A DNA stretch of 64,000 nucleotides from Herbivorax alkaliphila (GCF_030848475.1 NZ_JAVDDS010000020.1:1-64000), one strand, 5' to 3'. Counted from the first letter of the stretch, positions 51,918-60,975 are shown. A program made the numbers and translations. The notes: generated by a model not told the origin, from the letters alone.

Positions 51918-53138
51918 ATGAAAAAAGGTATATGCGTAATGATATGTGTCTTTATGCTTAGTATTTTAGTGACAGGGTGCGAGATTGAAGATATTATAAG
52001 TAATGAGAGTTTTGATCAAAATCAAATTACTACAGATGTTGTAGATAGCAATTCTGATTTTGCTTTCGACATATTTAAAAAACTTAATGAGGATGATAGT
52101 GAAGAGAATGTTTTTATTTCTCCTCTTAGCATTTCAACGGCTCTTTCTATGACTATGCAAGGTGCAGGTTCTACTACTTTAGAAGGCATGAAAGAGGCGC
52201 TTAAATACGATGGAAAAGATATTAAAGATATAAACGAAACTTATAAAAATTTACTGCTATATTTAAACCATGTGGACAAGAAGATAGATCTTGATATTAA
52301 CAATTCCATATGGATAAGAGAAGGGGAAGATATAAAAGAGAATTTTCAAAAAATAAATAAAGATATTTTTAATGCATATATTACTCAGTTGGATTTTTCA
52401 AAAGACGATGCCGCAGATAAGATAAATGGATGGATTGCTGATTCTACAAATGACAAAATAAAAAAGATGATAGATCCACCTATTGATCCTAATATAGTAA
52501 TGTATCTTATAAATGCTATATATTTCAAAGGAGAGTGGGCAAATCAATTTGAAAAAGATGATACATTTAATGCAGAATTTAATACAGGATTTGGCACTAA
52601 AAAAGAGATTGATATGATGAGTAAAAAAAGCGAGGTAGAATATGGTCAAAGAGATGATTATCAGGCAGTGAGACTTCCATATGGAAATGGCAATACATCA
52701 ATGTACTGTATCCTTCCGTCTGAAAATATTTCAATTAATGAATTTATACAGGATTTAAATAAAGATAAATGGAAAGACATAAGAGAAAGTATTTCTAAAA
52801 AAGAAGATGTTATTGTTAATATTCCAAGATTTAAGATGGAATATGGTATAAAGAATTTAAATGACACATTGATTTCGATGGGAATGGAAGAGGCTTTTTC
52901 AGGTGGTGCTGATTTTTCAGGAATGAGAGAGGGGCTTTTCATAGATGAAGTGCTTCATAAGGCGGTTATTGAAGTTAATGAAGAGGGAAGCGAAGCAGCA
53001 GGAGCTACTGTAGTTGTAATGAGAGAATCAGCAATGGCAGAGCCAATTTCTTTTATTGCTGACAGACCTTTTGTATTTTTAATTACTGATGATACAACAG
53101 GAACAATACTTTTTATGGGTAAGTTATATAATCCTTAA
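51918..53138 (+). CDS. Serpin-family protease inhibitor, lipoprotein
   Basis: The 406-residue product has a lipoprotein signal peptide with lipobox LVTGC (Cys at about 21) and a full-length serpin domain: VFISPLSISTALSMTMQGA near the N-terminus, the AVRLPYGNG strand, the reactive-loop hinge NEEGSEAAGATVV and the closing RPFVFLITDDTTGTILFMGKL. The hinge has the small residues of inhibitory serpins. The P1 residue cannot be fixed by eye because the loop (VVVMRESAMAEP) has an unusual length. Serpins in dockerin-bearing Clostridia are thought to protect surface complexes from proteases; this one is membrane-tethered and has no dockerin. Confidence 0.93.
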   Translation: MKKGICVMICVFMLSILVTGCEIEDIISNESFDQNQITTDVVDSNSDFAFDIFKKLNEDDSEENVFISPLSISTALSMTMQGAGSTTLEGMKEALKYDGKDIKDINETYKNLLLYLNHVDKKIDLDINNSIWIREGEDIKENFQKINKDIFNAYITQLDFSKDDAADKINGWIADSTNDKIKKMIDPPIDPNIVMYLINAIYFKGEWANQFEKDDTFNAEFNTGFGTKKEIDMMSKKSEVEYGQRDDYQAVRLPYGNGNTSMYCILPSENISINEFIQDLNKDKWKDIRESISKKEDVIVNIPRFKMEYGIKNLNDTLISMGMEEAFSGGADFSGMREGLFIDEVLHKAVIEVNEEGSEAAGATVVVMRESAMAEPISFIADRPFVFLITDDTTGTILFMGKLYNP

Positions 53139-53184
53139 GGAATGTCTTAGAAATAATTTTACAATAAATATTGATAAACAAAAA

Positions 53185-53220
53185 GCAGAGGTTCTTTTGA
53201 TATACCAAAAGGGTCTCTGC
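53185..53220 (+). terminator. Probable terminator after the serpin gene
   Basis: GCAGAGGTTCTTTTG (53185-53199) pairs with CAAAAGGGTCTCTGC (53206-53220) apart from three central positions. The T tail is weak. Confidence 0.5.
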
Positions 53221-53284
53221 TAATTTATGTGAATATAAATATGGAAGAAACATTTAATTTATGCACCCTTGATTCATTTTGTAA

Positions 53285-53313
53285 TTGCAGCTCTGTTTAA
53301 CATATGCTACAAT
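53285..53313 (+). promoter_or_regulatory. Sigma-A promoter of sppA
   Basis: TTGCAG (53285-53290) and TACAAT (53308-53313), 17-nt spacer. It lies inside an upstream in-frame extension of sppA, which supports the later start codon at 53419. Confidence 0.55.
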
Positions 53314-53418
53314 ATGTATTATTGTGTTGAAACAATGACAAAAATTAATCTAGATGGGCTGAATATTTGTGTTTTTTCACCAATATTTATAGTTAAAGTC
53401 CAAAAAGGGGGAAAAGGA

Positions 53419-54402
53419 ATGAATACTAAACGTTGGATAGCAGTGGGAGTATTTTGTGGACTATTATTTATTCAGTTATTGTCAAGCTTTATGACCACGG
53501 ATGATGGAATTTCAGGTGTAGATTTTCCTGATTGGTCTACTGAACTTTATAGTAGAGGTACAAGAGGAAACATAGCTCTTCTTGACATTGATGGGATTAT
53601 ACAAGGGGGCGGTGGTTCATCTTTTCTTTATGATGAATCATACAGGCATGAATCTTTTTTAGATCAATTAGAACATGCCTTTACCAGCAGTAATATTGAT
53701 GGTGTTGTGTTACAGGTAAATTCTCCAGGTGGAGGAATTTATGAAAGTGACGAAATTTATAATAAGATAATAAGCCTAAAAGAAGAGAATGACAAGCCAT
53801 TTGTTGTATATATGAAACAATTAGCTGCTTCAGGGGGATATTATGTTTCGGCTCCAGCAGATAAAATTTATGCAAATAGAAATACTATAACTGGTTCAAT
53901 TGGAGTGGCAATGGGAGGTATTAATTATAAAGAACTGCTAGATAATATAGGAGTTAAAGACAACATATTTACCAGTGGTGACAATAAAACTATATTGTCG
54001 CCTTCTCATGAAATGACAGATGAACAGGCTAAAATTGTACAGTCTATGGTAGATGAAATGTATGAACAATTTTTGGATGTGGTAATGTCAGGCAGGGACA
54101 TTGGTAAATCTACTCTTAAGAGTATAGCAGATGGAAGGGTTTATACTGCAAGACAGGCTAAGGAAGTTGGTTTAATAGATGAAATAGGTTCTTTAGATGA
54201 TGCCATTGAGAAGGTTTCTGATATTGCAGAGTTGGAGAATCCTTCGGTATTAAGATACAAGTATGATGATTTGGGTTTTTTAAGTGGGTTTGGTGTAAAG
54301 ATTTCAGATGCAATTTTTTCAAAGAATTTGCATAATGTAAAAGAAATTGAGAAGATGTTTGATATAAGGTCTGCGTTGCCAATGTATTTATGGGAACAAT
54401 AA
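53419..54402 (+). CDS. sppA: Signal peptide peptidase SppA (S49 family)
   Basis: The 327-residue product is a membrane-anchored serine protease that degrades leftover signal peptides. It has an N-terminal helix (about 6-24). The nucleophile region is LAASGGYYVSAPADKIYAN and TGSIGVAMGG follows; the likely catalytic Lys is in DGRVYTARQAKEVGLID, as in the Ser-Lys dyad of the short Gram-positive form. I chose the ATG at 53419 because it has AAAAGG just upstream and the promoter lies inside any longer version. An RDD protein gene follows after 12 nt. Confidence 0.92.
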   Translation: MNTKRWIAVGVFCGLLFIQLLSSFMTTDDGISGVDFPDWSTELYSRGTRGNIALLDIDGIIQGGGGSSFLYDESYRHESFLDQLEHAFTSSNIDGVVLQVNSPGGGIYESDEIYNKIISLKEENDKPFVVYMKQLAASGGYYVSAPADKIYANRNTITGSIGVAMGGINYKELLDNIGVKDNIFTSGDNKTILSPSHEMTDEQAKIVQSMVDEMYEQFLDVVMSGRDIGKSTLKSIADGRVYTARQAKEVGLIDEIGSLDDAIEKVSDIAELENPSVLRYKYDDLGFLSGFGVKISDAIFSKNLHNVKEIEKMFDIRSALPMYLWEQ

Positions 54403-54414
54403 AGGGGGATATCT

Positions 54415-55017
54415 ATGAATAATTATAGAGCTGCTGGATTTTGGGTAAGGTTTTGGGCATATATTTTAGACATTATATCCATATCTGTTTTAAGTTCTGT
54501 TGCTATATCAATTATAGTTATGCTTTTTGGATTACCTGAGCAATATTTGGGCTGGATGAAAATTAGTTTTTTTACGGTTGGTGTAATTGGATTTGTGTAC
54601 TTTACAATTATGACTCGTTTTTGGGGACAGACAATTGGAAAAATGATTTGTGGAATTATGGTTATACGAGATGGTGGAAAAGATTTAGACTGGACAACTG
54701 CCTTGGTGAGAGAAGTGGCAGGAAGAACAATTTCACAATTCTTTGGAAGCCATATAGGTTATTTGATTATTCCATTTGTTAAAAAGAAACGTTCCTGTCA
54801 TGATTTACTCTGCGATACTTATGTTGTTCACGTTAAGGAGTTGGAATCAAACAGATGGATATATTTCAATTCAAAAATTGATAAAAATGTAATCAATGAG
54901 TTTGAAATTGAACACAAGAAAGAAAAAACTGGCGTAAAAAATGAAGATATAGCTGACAATTCAAAAACTGATGTGAGTCAAAAAGAGGATATAACATCTG
55001 AAGACAGCAAGTTATAA
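54415..55017 (+). CDS. RDD family membrane protein
   Basis: The 200-residue product has an RDD domain (about 1-145) with the pattern RAAGFWVRFWAYILDII and two or three membrane helices (about 18-42, 50-70). A soluble, charged tail (about 146-200) follows. RDD proteins have been linked to transport or stress tolerance in a few cases; no specific role can be read here. It shares an operon with sppA and ends at a strong hairpin. Confidence 0.82.
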   Translation: MNNYRAAGFWVRFWAYILDIISISVLSSVAISIIVMLFGLPEQYLGWMKISFFTVGVIGFVYFTIMTRFWGQTIGKMICGIMVIRDGGKDLDWTTALVREVAGRTISQFFGSHIGYLIIPFVKKKRSCHDLLCDTYVVHVKELESNRWIYFNSKIDKNVINEFEIEHKKEKTGVKNEDIADNSKTDVSQKEDITSEDSKL

Positions 55018-55025
55018 AAGATATA

Positions 55026-55068
55026 AAAAGGTGAATTCGGCTAGTTTTAGCTAAACGAGTTCACCTTT
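55026..55068 (+). terminator. Terminator after the RDD gene, sharing sequence with the dispersed repeat
   Basis: AAAAGGTGAATTCG (55026-55039) pairs with CGAGTTCACCTTTT (55055-55068) with one mismatch. The minus strand reads GTGAACTCGTTTAGCTAAA, the same 19 nt that begin the repeat at 37899. Confidence 0.75.
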
Positions 55069-55225
55069 TATATAAAGGTAAAGTTTCCACAAATAAAATA
55101 GTGATTTTTATAGTTATCTATTATATAATGTTGTTAAGATATTATTTTAAAATAGTTTTTTGACAGAGCTATTACTTTAGAATGAAGGTTTTAAGCTTAA
55201 GAGATGTATTTTGGGAGGAATTAAA

Positions 55226-56542
55226 ATGAGAATGAGAATTAATGTGTTGATTGCTTTTTTTGTGAGTTTAGTGGTTGGGGGAATTATTTTTTCGATTTTA
55301 GGTCGAAGCTTTTCTGTCTATTTAGGAATTTCTTTGGTTTTTTCAGGTATTCTTCTTGCTTTGTTTATATTCTACAAGAAGATTTCATTTATAAATAAAT
55401 TGCCAGCCCAAATAACTTTGATAGTGTTATCTGCGGTTGTATATCTGGTAATGACTTTTGGTATTGTGATATTTGCTATAAACTATCCACCAAAAGAAGA
55501 TTATGTTGAAAAAATGGAGCTTATTACTATAACTAAAGAGCATCATAGAAATGGTGAAGAGCTATTTGAATTATTAACGGAATTTAATGAGGTGTTTCAT
55601 TCATTAAATGTTGAAGTTTCAGAAGATGAATTGGATGAATATGCTATTGGGTTTTTGGAAGATACTGATGATGAGCGAAACAGTATTTCAAACTTTTTAA
55701 AATCTAATGATATTGCAATTTCTACCAGACCGCGCATAGAGCTTGAAGACAGCTCATTTTCCCAACAGGAAAATGAGGCATTTGTAGATGCAGTAATTAA
55801 TTTTATTGAACTTGAATTGGTAGAAGTAAAGATTTTACAAAATGAAGGACAAGGTCGTGATGCAGCTAATAAGTACATTGACTTGTGGAAAACTGTAGAT
55901 GCTATTCTTTCAATAAAGAACACTAATTATAATTATTCACTATTATACAGTTATATAATACAACAGATGGGGAGTTATTATTATAACAATCAAGCAGAGC
56001 TTAATGAATATAATTTTGCACGAATTAGTAATATAACTGAAAATATAATAGAAAAACTTGATAATACTTACAAGAATATGGTGGTGGCAGATTATTATAT
56101 TCTTAAAGCTAATAAAGCTGAAGTTTCTGAAACTTTAAATTGGCCGTTTTTTGATAAAAATAGAACTTTGAAAAAGTATCATAGCTTTTTTTATTCAATG
56201 ATTGAGAAAATTGATAGACCTTACGACGAGACTATAACCTATGAAGAGCCTATTGAAGATGTAGGTGTTTTCACCAGAAATCCAATGGGGGAAATCCAAT
56301 ATGCAGAGGAAATACAAATGTTTGAGGCTGTCTTATTTGATGAAATTATAAGTAATTATACAAACAGAAAGACAGAATTAGGTGTGTACATGTATGCAAT
56401 AAATTATAAAAGAAATCCTGAAAACATTCCTAAAGACTATAAAACTGGTGGAGAAGTTCAAATAAGAGAGTATGATGATGTTATAGAAGTTTTCACAGGT
56501 GGAGCAGATTCAAGAGAGAGGAAATTTGAGATATTAAAATAA
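55226..56542 (+). CDS. Unknown membrane-anchored protein
   Basis: The 438-residue product has three closely spaced N-terminal helices (about 5-25, 30-48, 58-85) and a large, mostly helical domain (about 90-438) that is probably outside the cell. I recognise no domain. A segment rich in Glu (about 95-200) and a short beta-rich end (GEVQIREYDDVIEVFTGG) are visible. I chose the ATG at 55226, 7 nt after GGGAGGA; an upstream TTG overlaps that site. It has its own terminator and stands alone. Confidence 0.7.
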   Translation: MRMRINVLIAFFVSLVVGGIIFSILGRSFSVYLGISLVFSGILLALFIFYKKISFINKLPAQITLIVLSAVVYLVMTFGIVIFAINYPPKEDYVEKMELITITKEHHRNGEELFELLTEFNEVFHSLNVEVSEDELDEYAIGFLEDTDDERNSISNFLKSNDIAISTRPRIELEDSSFSQQENEAFVDAVINFIELELVEVKILQNEGQGRDAANKYIDLWKTVDAILSIKNTNYNYSLLYSYIIQQMGSYYYNNQAELNEYNFARISNITENIIEKLDNTYKNMVVADYYILKANKAEVSETLNWPFFDKNRTLKKYHSFFYSMIEKIDRPYDETITYEEPIEDVGVFTRNPMGEIQYAEEIQMFEAVLFDEIISNYTNRKTELGVYMYAINYKRNPENIPKDYKTGGEVQIREYDDVIEVFTGGADSRERKFEILK

Positions 56543-56556
56543 GAATAAGGTAAAGT

Positions 56557-56588
56557 AAAAGCTACCTTGAATTCAAGGTAGCTTTTGT
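56557..56588. terminator. Bidirectional terminator between convergent genes
   Basis: A perfect 30-nt palindrome, AAAAGCTACCTTGAA joined to its complement, with T-rich flanks. It lies between the unknown membrane protein gene and the peroxiredoxin gene. Confidence 0.85.
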
Positions 56589-56591
56589 TTT

Positions 56592-57284
56592 TTAAGTTAA
56601 TTTATCATTTTCTTCACATTCTCTTGGAGCTAATTGTTTATAACACAAATACCAATCCATACATTTAAGATCCTTTTGACATTTTAACCTTTCTAAAAGC
56701 TCATTATAAGTTTTAGGGGGAGGTACTATTACAGGTTGAGACGGACACCAGTTAGCAGGTGTTACAACTTTTTCTTCGTCAGATGTTTGAATAGCGTGAA
56801 CAAGTCTTAATATTTCAGGTATGTTTCTGCCATTAGTCATAGGATAGTTAAGAATTGCCCTAATTATTTGTTTGTCATCAATTATGTACACAGTTCTTAC
56901 AGTTTCTGTAGTGCTTACTTCAGGAAAAATCATTCCGTATAGCTTTGAAATTGATCCATCTCTGTCAGCGATAATAGGGAATGTGATGTGAATTCCTGTA
57001 TTAATATAAATGTTATAGGCCCATGCAAGATGGGAGGGGTTGCTGTCAATACTCAAGCCTAAAAGCTGTACATTTCTTTGAGCAAAACAGGGAGCAAGTT
57101 GTGAAAAAGCTATAAATTCTGTTGTGCACACTGGAGTGAAGTCACCTGGGTGAGAAAAGAAAACCACCCATTTTCCTTTAAGGCAGGAAAAATCCAAAGT
57201 TCCAAAAGTAGTTTCAGCTGTAAAATCTGGAGCCTTCATTCCTATAGACAGACAATTAATTTTCTCTATACAAGTATGTTCCAA
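56592..57284 (-). CDS. Peroxiredoxin, 1-Cys/Prx6-like
   Basis: The 230-residue product belongs to the AhpC/TSA family and reduces peroxides through the peroxidatic cysteine in FFSHPGDFTPVCTTEF. The extended C-terminus (about 160-230) places it with the Prx6-type group. It has two clusters of extra Cys near the ends (TCIEKINC; CQKDLKCMDWYLC), one of which may resolve the sulfenic acid. The likely start is TTG at 57284, 6-7 nt after AGTAGGTG; a GTG at 57293 overlaps that site. Confidence 0.9.
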   Translation of the reverse strand: MEHTCIEKINCLSIGMKAPDFTAETTFGTLDFSCLKGKWVVFFSHPGDFTPVCTTEFIAFSQLAPCFAQRNVQLLGLSIDSNPSHLAWAYNIYINTGIHITFPIIADRDGSISKLYGMIFPEVSTTETVRTVYIIDDKQIIRAILNYPMTNGRNIPEILRLVHAIQTSDEEKVVTPANWCPSQPVIVPPPKTYNELLERLKCQKDLKCMDWYLCYKQLAPRECEENDKLT

Positions 57285-57532
57285 TAAAATCACCTACTTA
57301 TAAAAAAATAACTATGTTCCAGTATATGCAGTTAAAATTATAGTGGTGACATTGGTATACATAAAAATAAACAGCATATAATTATATCCGTACATTAAAA
57401 ATTTGAGGAAATGAAATATTTTAAAGGTAGTTGTCATAGGTATTTCCCTTTATAGAATTTTTATACATATATTAAAATCAAATATATTTAGTATACATAA
57501 AGCGGGCACGGGCAATTAAAAAACAAACAGGT
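57285..57532. other. Gene-free region left of the DnaA-box cluster
   Basis: AT-rich with no supported ORF. A GC-richer patch (GCGGGCACGGGC at 57502-57513) sits just left of the DnaA boxes. I see no promoter on the plus strand here. Confidence 0.3.
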
Positions 57533-57651
57533 TTATCCACAGATAAAACAAGCCTATATGAGTTATTCACAAAACTGTCCACATTATCCACAGGATTTAT
57601 GTGCACAAAACAGGTGTTTTGTGAGAAAAGTGTGGGAAATGTTGTGGAAAA
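57533..57651. promoter_or_regulatory. Cluster of DnaA boxes
   Basis: Three perfect TTATNCACA boxes in one orientation lie at 57533-57541 (TTATCCACA), 57563-57571 (TTATTCACA) and 57584-57592 (TTATCCACA). An opposite-strand near-match TGTGGAAAA is at 57643-57651, and weaker ones are TGTCCACAT (57576-57584) and TGTGGGAAA (57631-57639). A very AT-rich stretch follows (57690-57750). No dnaA or dnaN lies in the window. This could be a DnaA-binding cluster outside the origin, a DnaA-controlled element, or part of an origin. Confidence 0.6.
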
Positions 57652-57856
57652 CTTTTTTGAGATAAACAATGCTTATAATGTTGAATATTTAGCATTAGTT
57701 AAAGTTATTTTACTGCAAAAAAAAATAAAAGATGCATTATAAAAAAATATGGTACTAATTTTTGAAGGAATTATTTGTTTAATGTAGAATTAATATAGTA
57801 TATAATATTTTTCAAAAATATTTCCGGTTACAGAAATGTTAAATTTATATTTTAAC

Positions 57857-57881
57857 GTTTCACAGGGAATATTTTGGGTAA
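57857..57881 (+). promoter_or_regulatory. Sigma-B-like promoter candidate of hpf
   Basis: GTTTCA (57857-57862), a 13-nt spacer and GGGTAA (57876-57881) resemble the general-stress sigma-B consensus known from Bacilli. In B. subtilis the orthologous gene has a sigma-B promoter. Many Clostridia lack sigma-B, so this is tentative. Confidence 0.35.
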
Positions 57882-57902
57882 GAATATTATAGAAATATAA
57901 AG

Positions 57903-57931
57903 ACAAGCATTTTAGTATTTAAAATGCTTGT
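57903..57931 (+). other. Hairpin in the hpf leader
   Basis: ACAAGCATTTTA (57903-57914) pairs with TAAAATGCTTGT (57920-57931), directly upstream of the ribosome site AAAGGGG. It could affect translation or act as an attenuator. Confidence 0.5.
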
Positions 57932-57959
57932 TATTGACAGAAAGGGGTTGTGGACATAT

Positions 57960-58496
57960 ATGAAATTCATTGTTAGTGGAAAGAACATTGAGGTAACACC
58001 AGCATTAAAGGAGATGGCAATTAAAAAAGTAGGTAAACTGGACAAATTTTTTCAAGAAGATGCAGAAGTAAACATTACAATGAGCGTTGAAAAGAACAGA
58101 CATATCGTTGAAGTAACTATTCCTTTTAAAGGTGGAGTTTTAAGGGCAGAAGAAGAAAATCATGATATGTACGCATCAATAGATAAAGTAGTCAACAGCT
58201 TAGAGAGGCAGATTAGAAGAAATAAAACAAAGATTGAAAAGAAATTCCATGAAGGAGGCTTACGGGTAGAAAACTTCAAGTTTGAAGAAGATGATGATGT
58301 AGATGAAGAGCATGAGTTTGGAATTGTCAGAACCAAGAAATTTGCAATAAAGCCTATGACAGTAGAAGAGGCTATTCTACAGATGAATTTGTTAGGTCAC
58401 CAGTTTTTTATGTTTTCAAATGCAGATACACAGGAATCTAATGTAGTTTATAGAAGAAAGGATGGAAATTACGGTTTAATTGAACCGGAGTTTTAA
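57960..58496 (+). CDS. hpf: Ribosome hibernation-promoting factor, long form
   Basis: The 178-residue product has an N-terminal S30AE domain (about 1-100, MKFIVSGKNIEVTPAL, with VEVTIPFKGGVLRAEE) that binds the decoding centre. A linker and a C-terminal dimerisation domain follow (about 120-178, IVRTKKFAIKPMTVEEAILQMNLLGHQFFMFSN). The long form makes 100S ribosome dimers in resting cells. I chose the ATG at 57960, where the family's sequence begins; an extension of 12 codons upstream runs through the leader hairpin. Confidence 0.95.
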   Translation: MKFIVSGKNIEVTPALKEMAIKKVGKLDKFFQEDAEVNITMSVEKNRHIVEVTIPFKGGVLRAEEENHDMYASIDKVVNSLERQIRRNKTKIEKKFHEGGLRVENFKFEEDDDVDEEHEFGIVRTKKFAIKPMTVEEAILQMNLLGHQFFMFSNADTQESNVVYRRKDGNYGLIEPEF

Positions 58497-58543
58497 GTTT
58501 TTAATAAATTATTTGTAATTTGATTTGTTTTCTACTATAATAA

Positions 58544-58575
58544 AAATGCCGAAACTTTTTTAAGTTTCGGCATTT
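58544..58575 (+). terminator. Terminator after hpf
   Basis: AAATGCCGAAACTT pairs perfectly with AAGTTTCGGCATTT across a TTTT loop. The T tail is broken (AAATTGTTTTT). Confidence 0.7.
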
Positions 58576-58612
58576 AAATTGTTTTTATTAAGAATTATGG
58601 AGAGGTAGAATC

Positions 58613-60817
58613 ATGGATTTATTAGAGGGTTTAAATAAAGAGCAAAAAAAAGCTGTCCTACATGTGGATGGACCGTTGCTTATATTAGCTGGTGCAGGAA
58701 GTGGAAAGACCAGGGTTTTGACCCATCGAATTGCTTATTTGATTGGTGAAATAAATGTACATCCTGCAAGTATTCTTGCTATTACATTTACAAATAAGGC
58801 AGCTAAAGAAATGAGAGAAAGAATAGATGGACTTGTAGGTCAATTTAGTGACAGTATATGGGTTAGCACATTTCACTCAATGTGTGTCAGAATATTGAGA
58901 AGAGATATTGAAAAAATTTATTATGATAATAATTTTGTTATATTTGACTATTCAGATCAACAAAACGTTGTTAAAGAATGTCTTAAAGAATTGAATTTAA
59001 ACGACAAAAATTTTCCACCAAAGTCCATGCTTTCAGAAATAGGCAGGGCAAAGGATGAATTGATTGCACCTGAAATATTCACAAAAATGTATGAGTCAGA
59101 TTTTAGAATGAGCAAAATTGCAAGCATATACGAACTATACCAAAAAAAGTTAAAAAACAATAATGCACTTGACTTTGACGACATAATAATGCTTACAATT
59201 AGATTGTTTGTAGAGAATCCACAGATTTTAGAATACTATCAAAGAAAGTTTAAATATATATTGGTAGATGAGTATCAGGATACAAATACAGCGCAGTATT
59301 CGCTGGTAAGTATGTTGGCACAAAAAAATAAAAACCTTTGTGTTGTAGGGGATGACGACCAGTCAATATATGGTTGGAGAGGTGCGAATATTAGAAACAT
59401 ACTGGACTTTGAAAAAGAGTTTAAAGATACTAAAGTTATTAAGCTTGAGCAAAACTATCGTTCTACAAAAACAATACTTGAAGCTGCAAATAGTGTGATT
59501 AAAAATAACTGCGGAAGAAAGAATAAAAGTCTTTGGACTGATAATGATAAGGGAGATTGCATAAAGTTGTTTCAGTGCAATAATGAACATGAAGAAGCTT
59601 ATTTTATTGCAAATGAAATAAAAAAAAGATTAAACAAAGAGGAAAATGTGAGATTAAGAGATTTTGCAGTGCTTTACAGGATAAATGCTATGTCCCGTGT
59701 TATAGAAGAAATACTTATGAAAGAGGGAATAACTTACAAAATATTTGGAGGCTTAAAGTTTTATGACAGAAAAGAAATAAAAGATATTATTGGATATTTA
59801 AGGGTTATTCAAAATCCTTCGGATAATATAAGTTTAAAAAGGATAATAAATGAACCTAAAAGAGGCATTGGAAACACAACTTTAAATACAGCAGAAAAAC
59901 ATGCTAATGTGGCTGGAGTGAGTATATTTTCTATTATTTCTGATGCGTCTAATATACCTGATTTATCAAGAGCAGCATCAAAACTTGAAGGATTTGCTTC
60001 AATGATAAATCTTTTAAGAACTCTTAAAAAAACTATGACAGCATCTGAGGTGATTGAAGAAGTTCTTGAGAGAACTGGTATAGTTAAAAAATATGAGGAA
60101 GAAAATACAATAGAATCACAAGGAAGGATAGAGAATATAAAAGAGCTTTTATCTGTTGCTTTAGAATTTGAAGCTCAAAATGAAGAAAAGGGATTAGAAC
60201 AATTTTTAGAGCATGTTTCTTTGGTTACTGATATAGATAAAATGGATGAGGAAAGTGACTATGTGGTTTTGATGACTTTGCATAGTGCAAAAGGTCTTGA
60301 GTTTCCTGTGGTATTTATGGCAGGGCTAGAAGAAGGTGTTTTTCCTGGATTCAGGTCAATGGCAGATGAAAATGAACTTGAAGAAGAGAGAAGACTTTGT
60401 TATGTGGGAATTACCAGAGCAAAAGAAAGGCTGTATATGACAAATACATTTACAAGGACCTTATTTGGAAATACTACACATAATAGAGCATCTAGGTTTT
60501 TAAATGAAATTCCAGAGGAGCATATTAATAGTGGAGATGTGAAACCGAAAGAAAAAAAAGCTGCTGTTAAAAAACAGCCGTTTATAAACAGTTTTAATCC
60601 TAATATTAGTTTCAAGCCACAAAATATAAATCAGACAAACAAAAAAGCTGTTTCAGAATTTAGTAAAGGGGATAAGGTAGAGCACAAAAAATTTGGATTT
60701 GGAATTATAACATCTGTTGAAAAGGAAAAAGATGATTACAAGCTTGAGATACACTTTAAAGGTGCAGGGATGAAAAGGCTCATGGCTTCATTTTCGAATC
60801 TAGTTAAAATTAGTTAA
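58613..60817 (+). CDS. pcrA: UvrD-family DNA helicase PcrA
   Basis: The 734-residue superfamily 1A helicase unwinds DNA 3' to 5' in repair and in clearing replication blocks. It shows motif I GAGSGKT, motif Ia ITFTNKAAKEM, motif II DEYQDTN, motif III GDDDQSIYGWRGA, motif IV QNYRST, motif V TLHSAKGLEF and motif VI VGITRAKE. The C-terminal KVEHKKFGFGIITSVE tudor-like segment is typical of PcrA, which uses it to touch RNA polymerase. Length is normal. A double hairpin follows at 60863-60955. Confidence 0.96.
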   Translation: MDLLEGLNKEQKKAVLHVDGPLLILAGAGSGKTRVLTHRIAYLIGEINVHPASILAITFTNKAAKEMRERIDGLVGQFSDSIWVSTFHSMCVRILRRDIEKIYYDNNFVIFDYSDQQNVVKECLKELNLNDKNFPPKSMLSEIGRAKDELIAPEIFTKMYESDFRMSKIASIYELYQKKLKNNNALDFDDIIMLTIRLFVENPQILEYYQRKFKYILVDEYQDTNTAQYSLVSMLAQKNKNLCVVGDDDQSIYGWRGANIRNILDFEKEFKDTKVIKLEQNYRSTKTILEAANSVIKNNCGRKNKSLWTDNDKGDCIKLFQCNNEHEEAYFIANEIKKRLNKEENVRLRDFAVLYRINAMSRVIEEILMKEGITYKIFGGLKFYDRKEIKDIIGYLRVIQNPSDNISLKRIINEPKRGIGNTTLNTAEKHANVAGVSIFSIISDASNIPDLSRAASKLEGFASMINLLRTLKKTMTASEVIEEVLERTGIVKKYEEENTIESQGRIENIKELLSVALEFEAQNEEKGLEQFLEHVSLVTDIDKMDEESDYVVLMTLHSAKGLEFPVVFMAGLEEGVFPGFRSMADENELEEERRLCYVGITRAKERLYMTNTFTRTLFGNTTHNRASRFLNEIPEEHINSGDVKPKEKKAAVKKQPFINSFNPNISFKPQNINQTNKKAVSEFSKGDKVEHKKFGFGIITSVEKEKDDYKLEIHFKGAGMKRLMASFSNLVKIS

Positions 60818-60862
60818 AATTATAGATGTCTTAAATTGAACATTAGTTTTATCTAAACATTA

Positions 60863-60955
60863 AATCTTCAGGTGGAGAATCTACTTTACCTGAAGATTAT
60901 AAAAAAACTCTATTTTATAATAAGAATTTATCTTAATATAAAATAGAGTTTTTTT
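60863..60955 (+). terminator. Tandem terminators after pcrA
   Basis: AATCTTCAGGT/ACCTGAAGATT (60863-60873, 60888-60898) is followed by a longer stem in which the 19-nt arms at 60901-60919 and 60937-60955 end in seven T. The second is a strong factor-independent terminator. Confidence 0.85.
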
Positions 60956-60975
60956 AATTTGTATTATTTTCTCTA

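Noticed and set aside
53269-53418. N-terminal extension of SppA
   Set aside because: It contains a likely sigma-A promoter and has no ribosome site; the family's anchor helix starts right after the ATG at 53419.
57478-57669. Minus-strand open frame of 63 codons upstream of hpf
   Set aside because: It has no ribosome site and no recognisable product, and it lies across the DnaA-box cluster.
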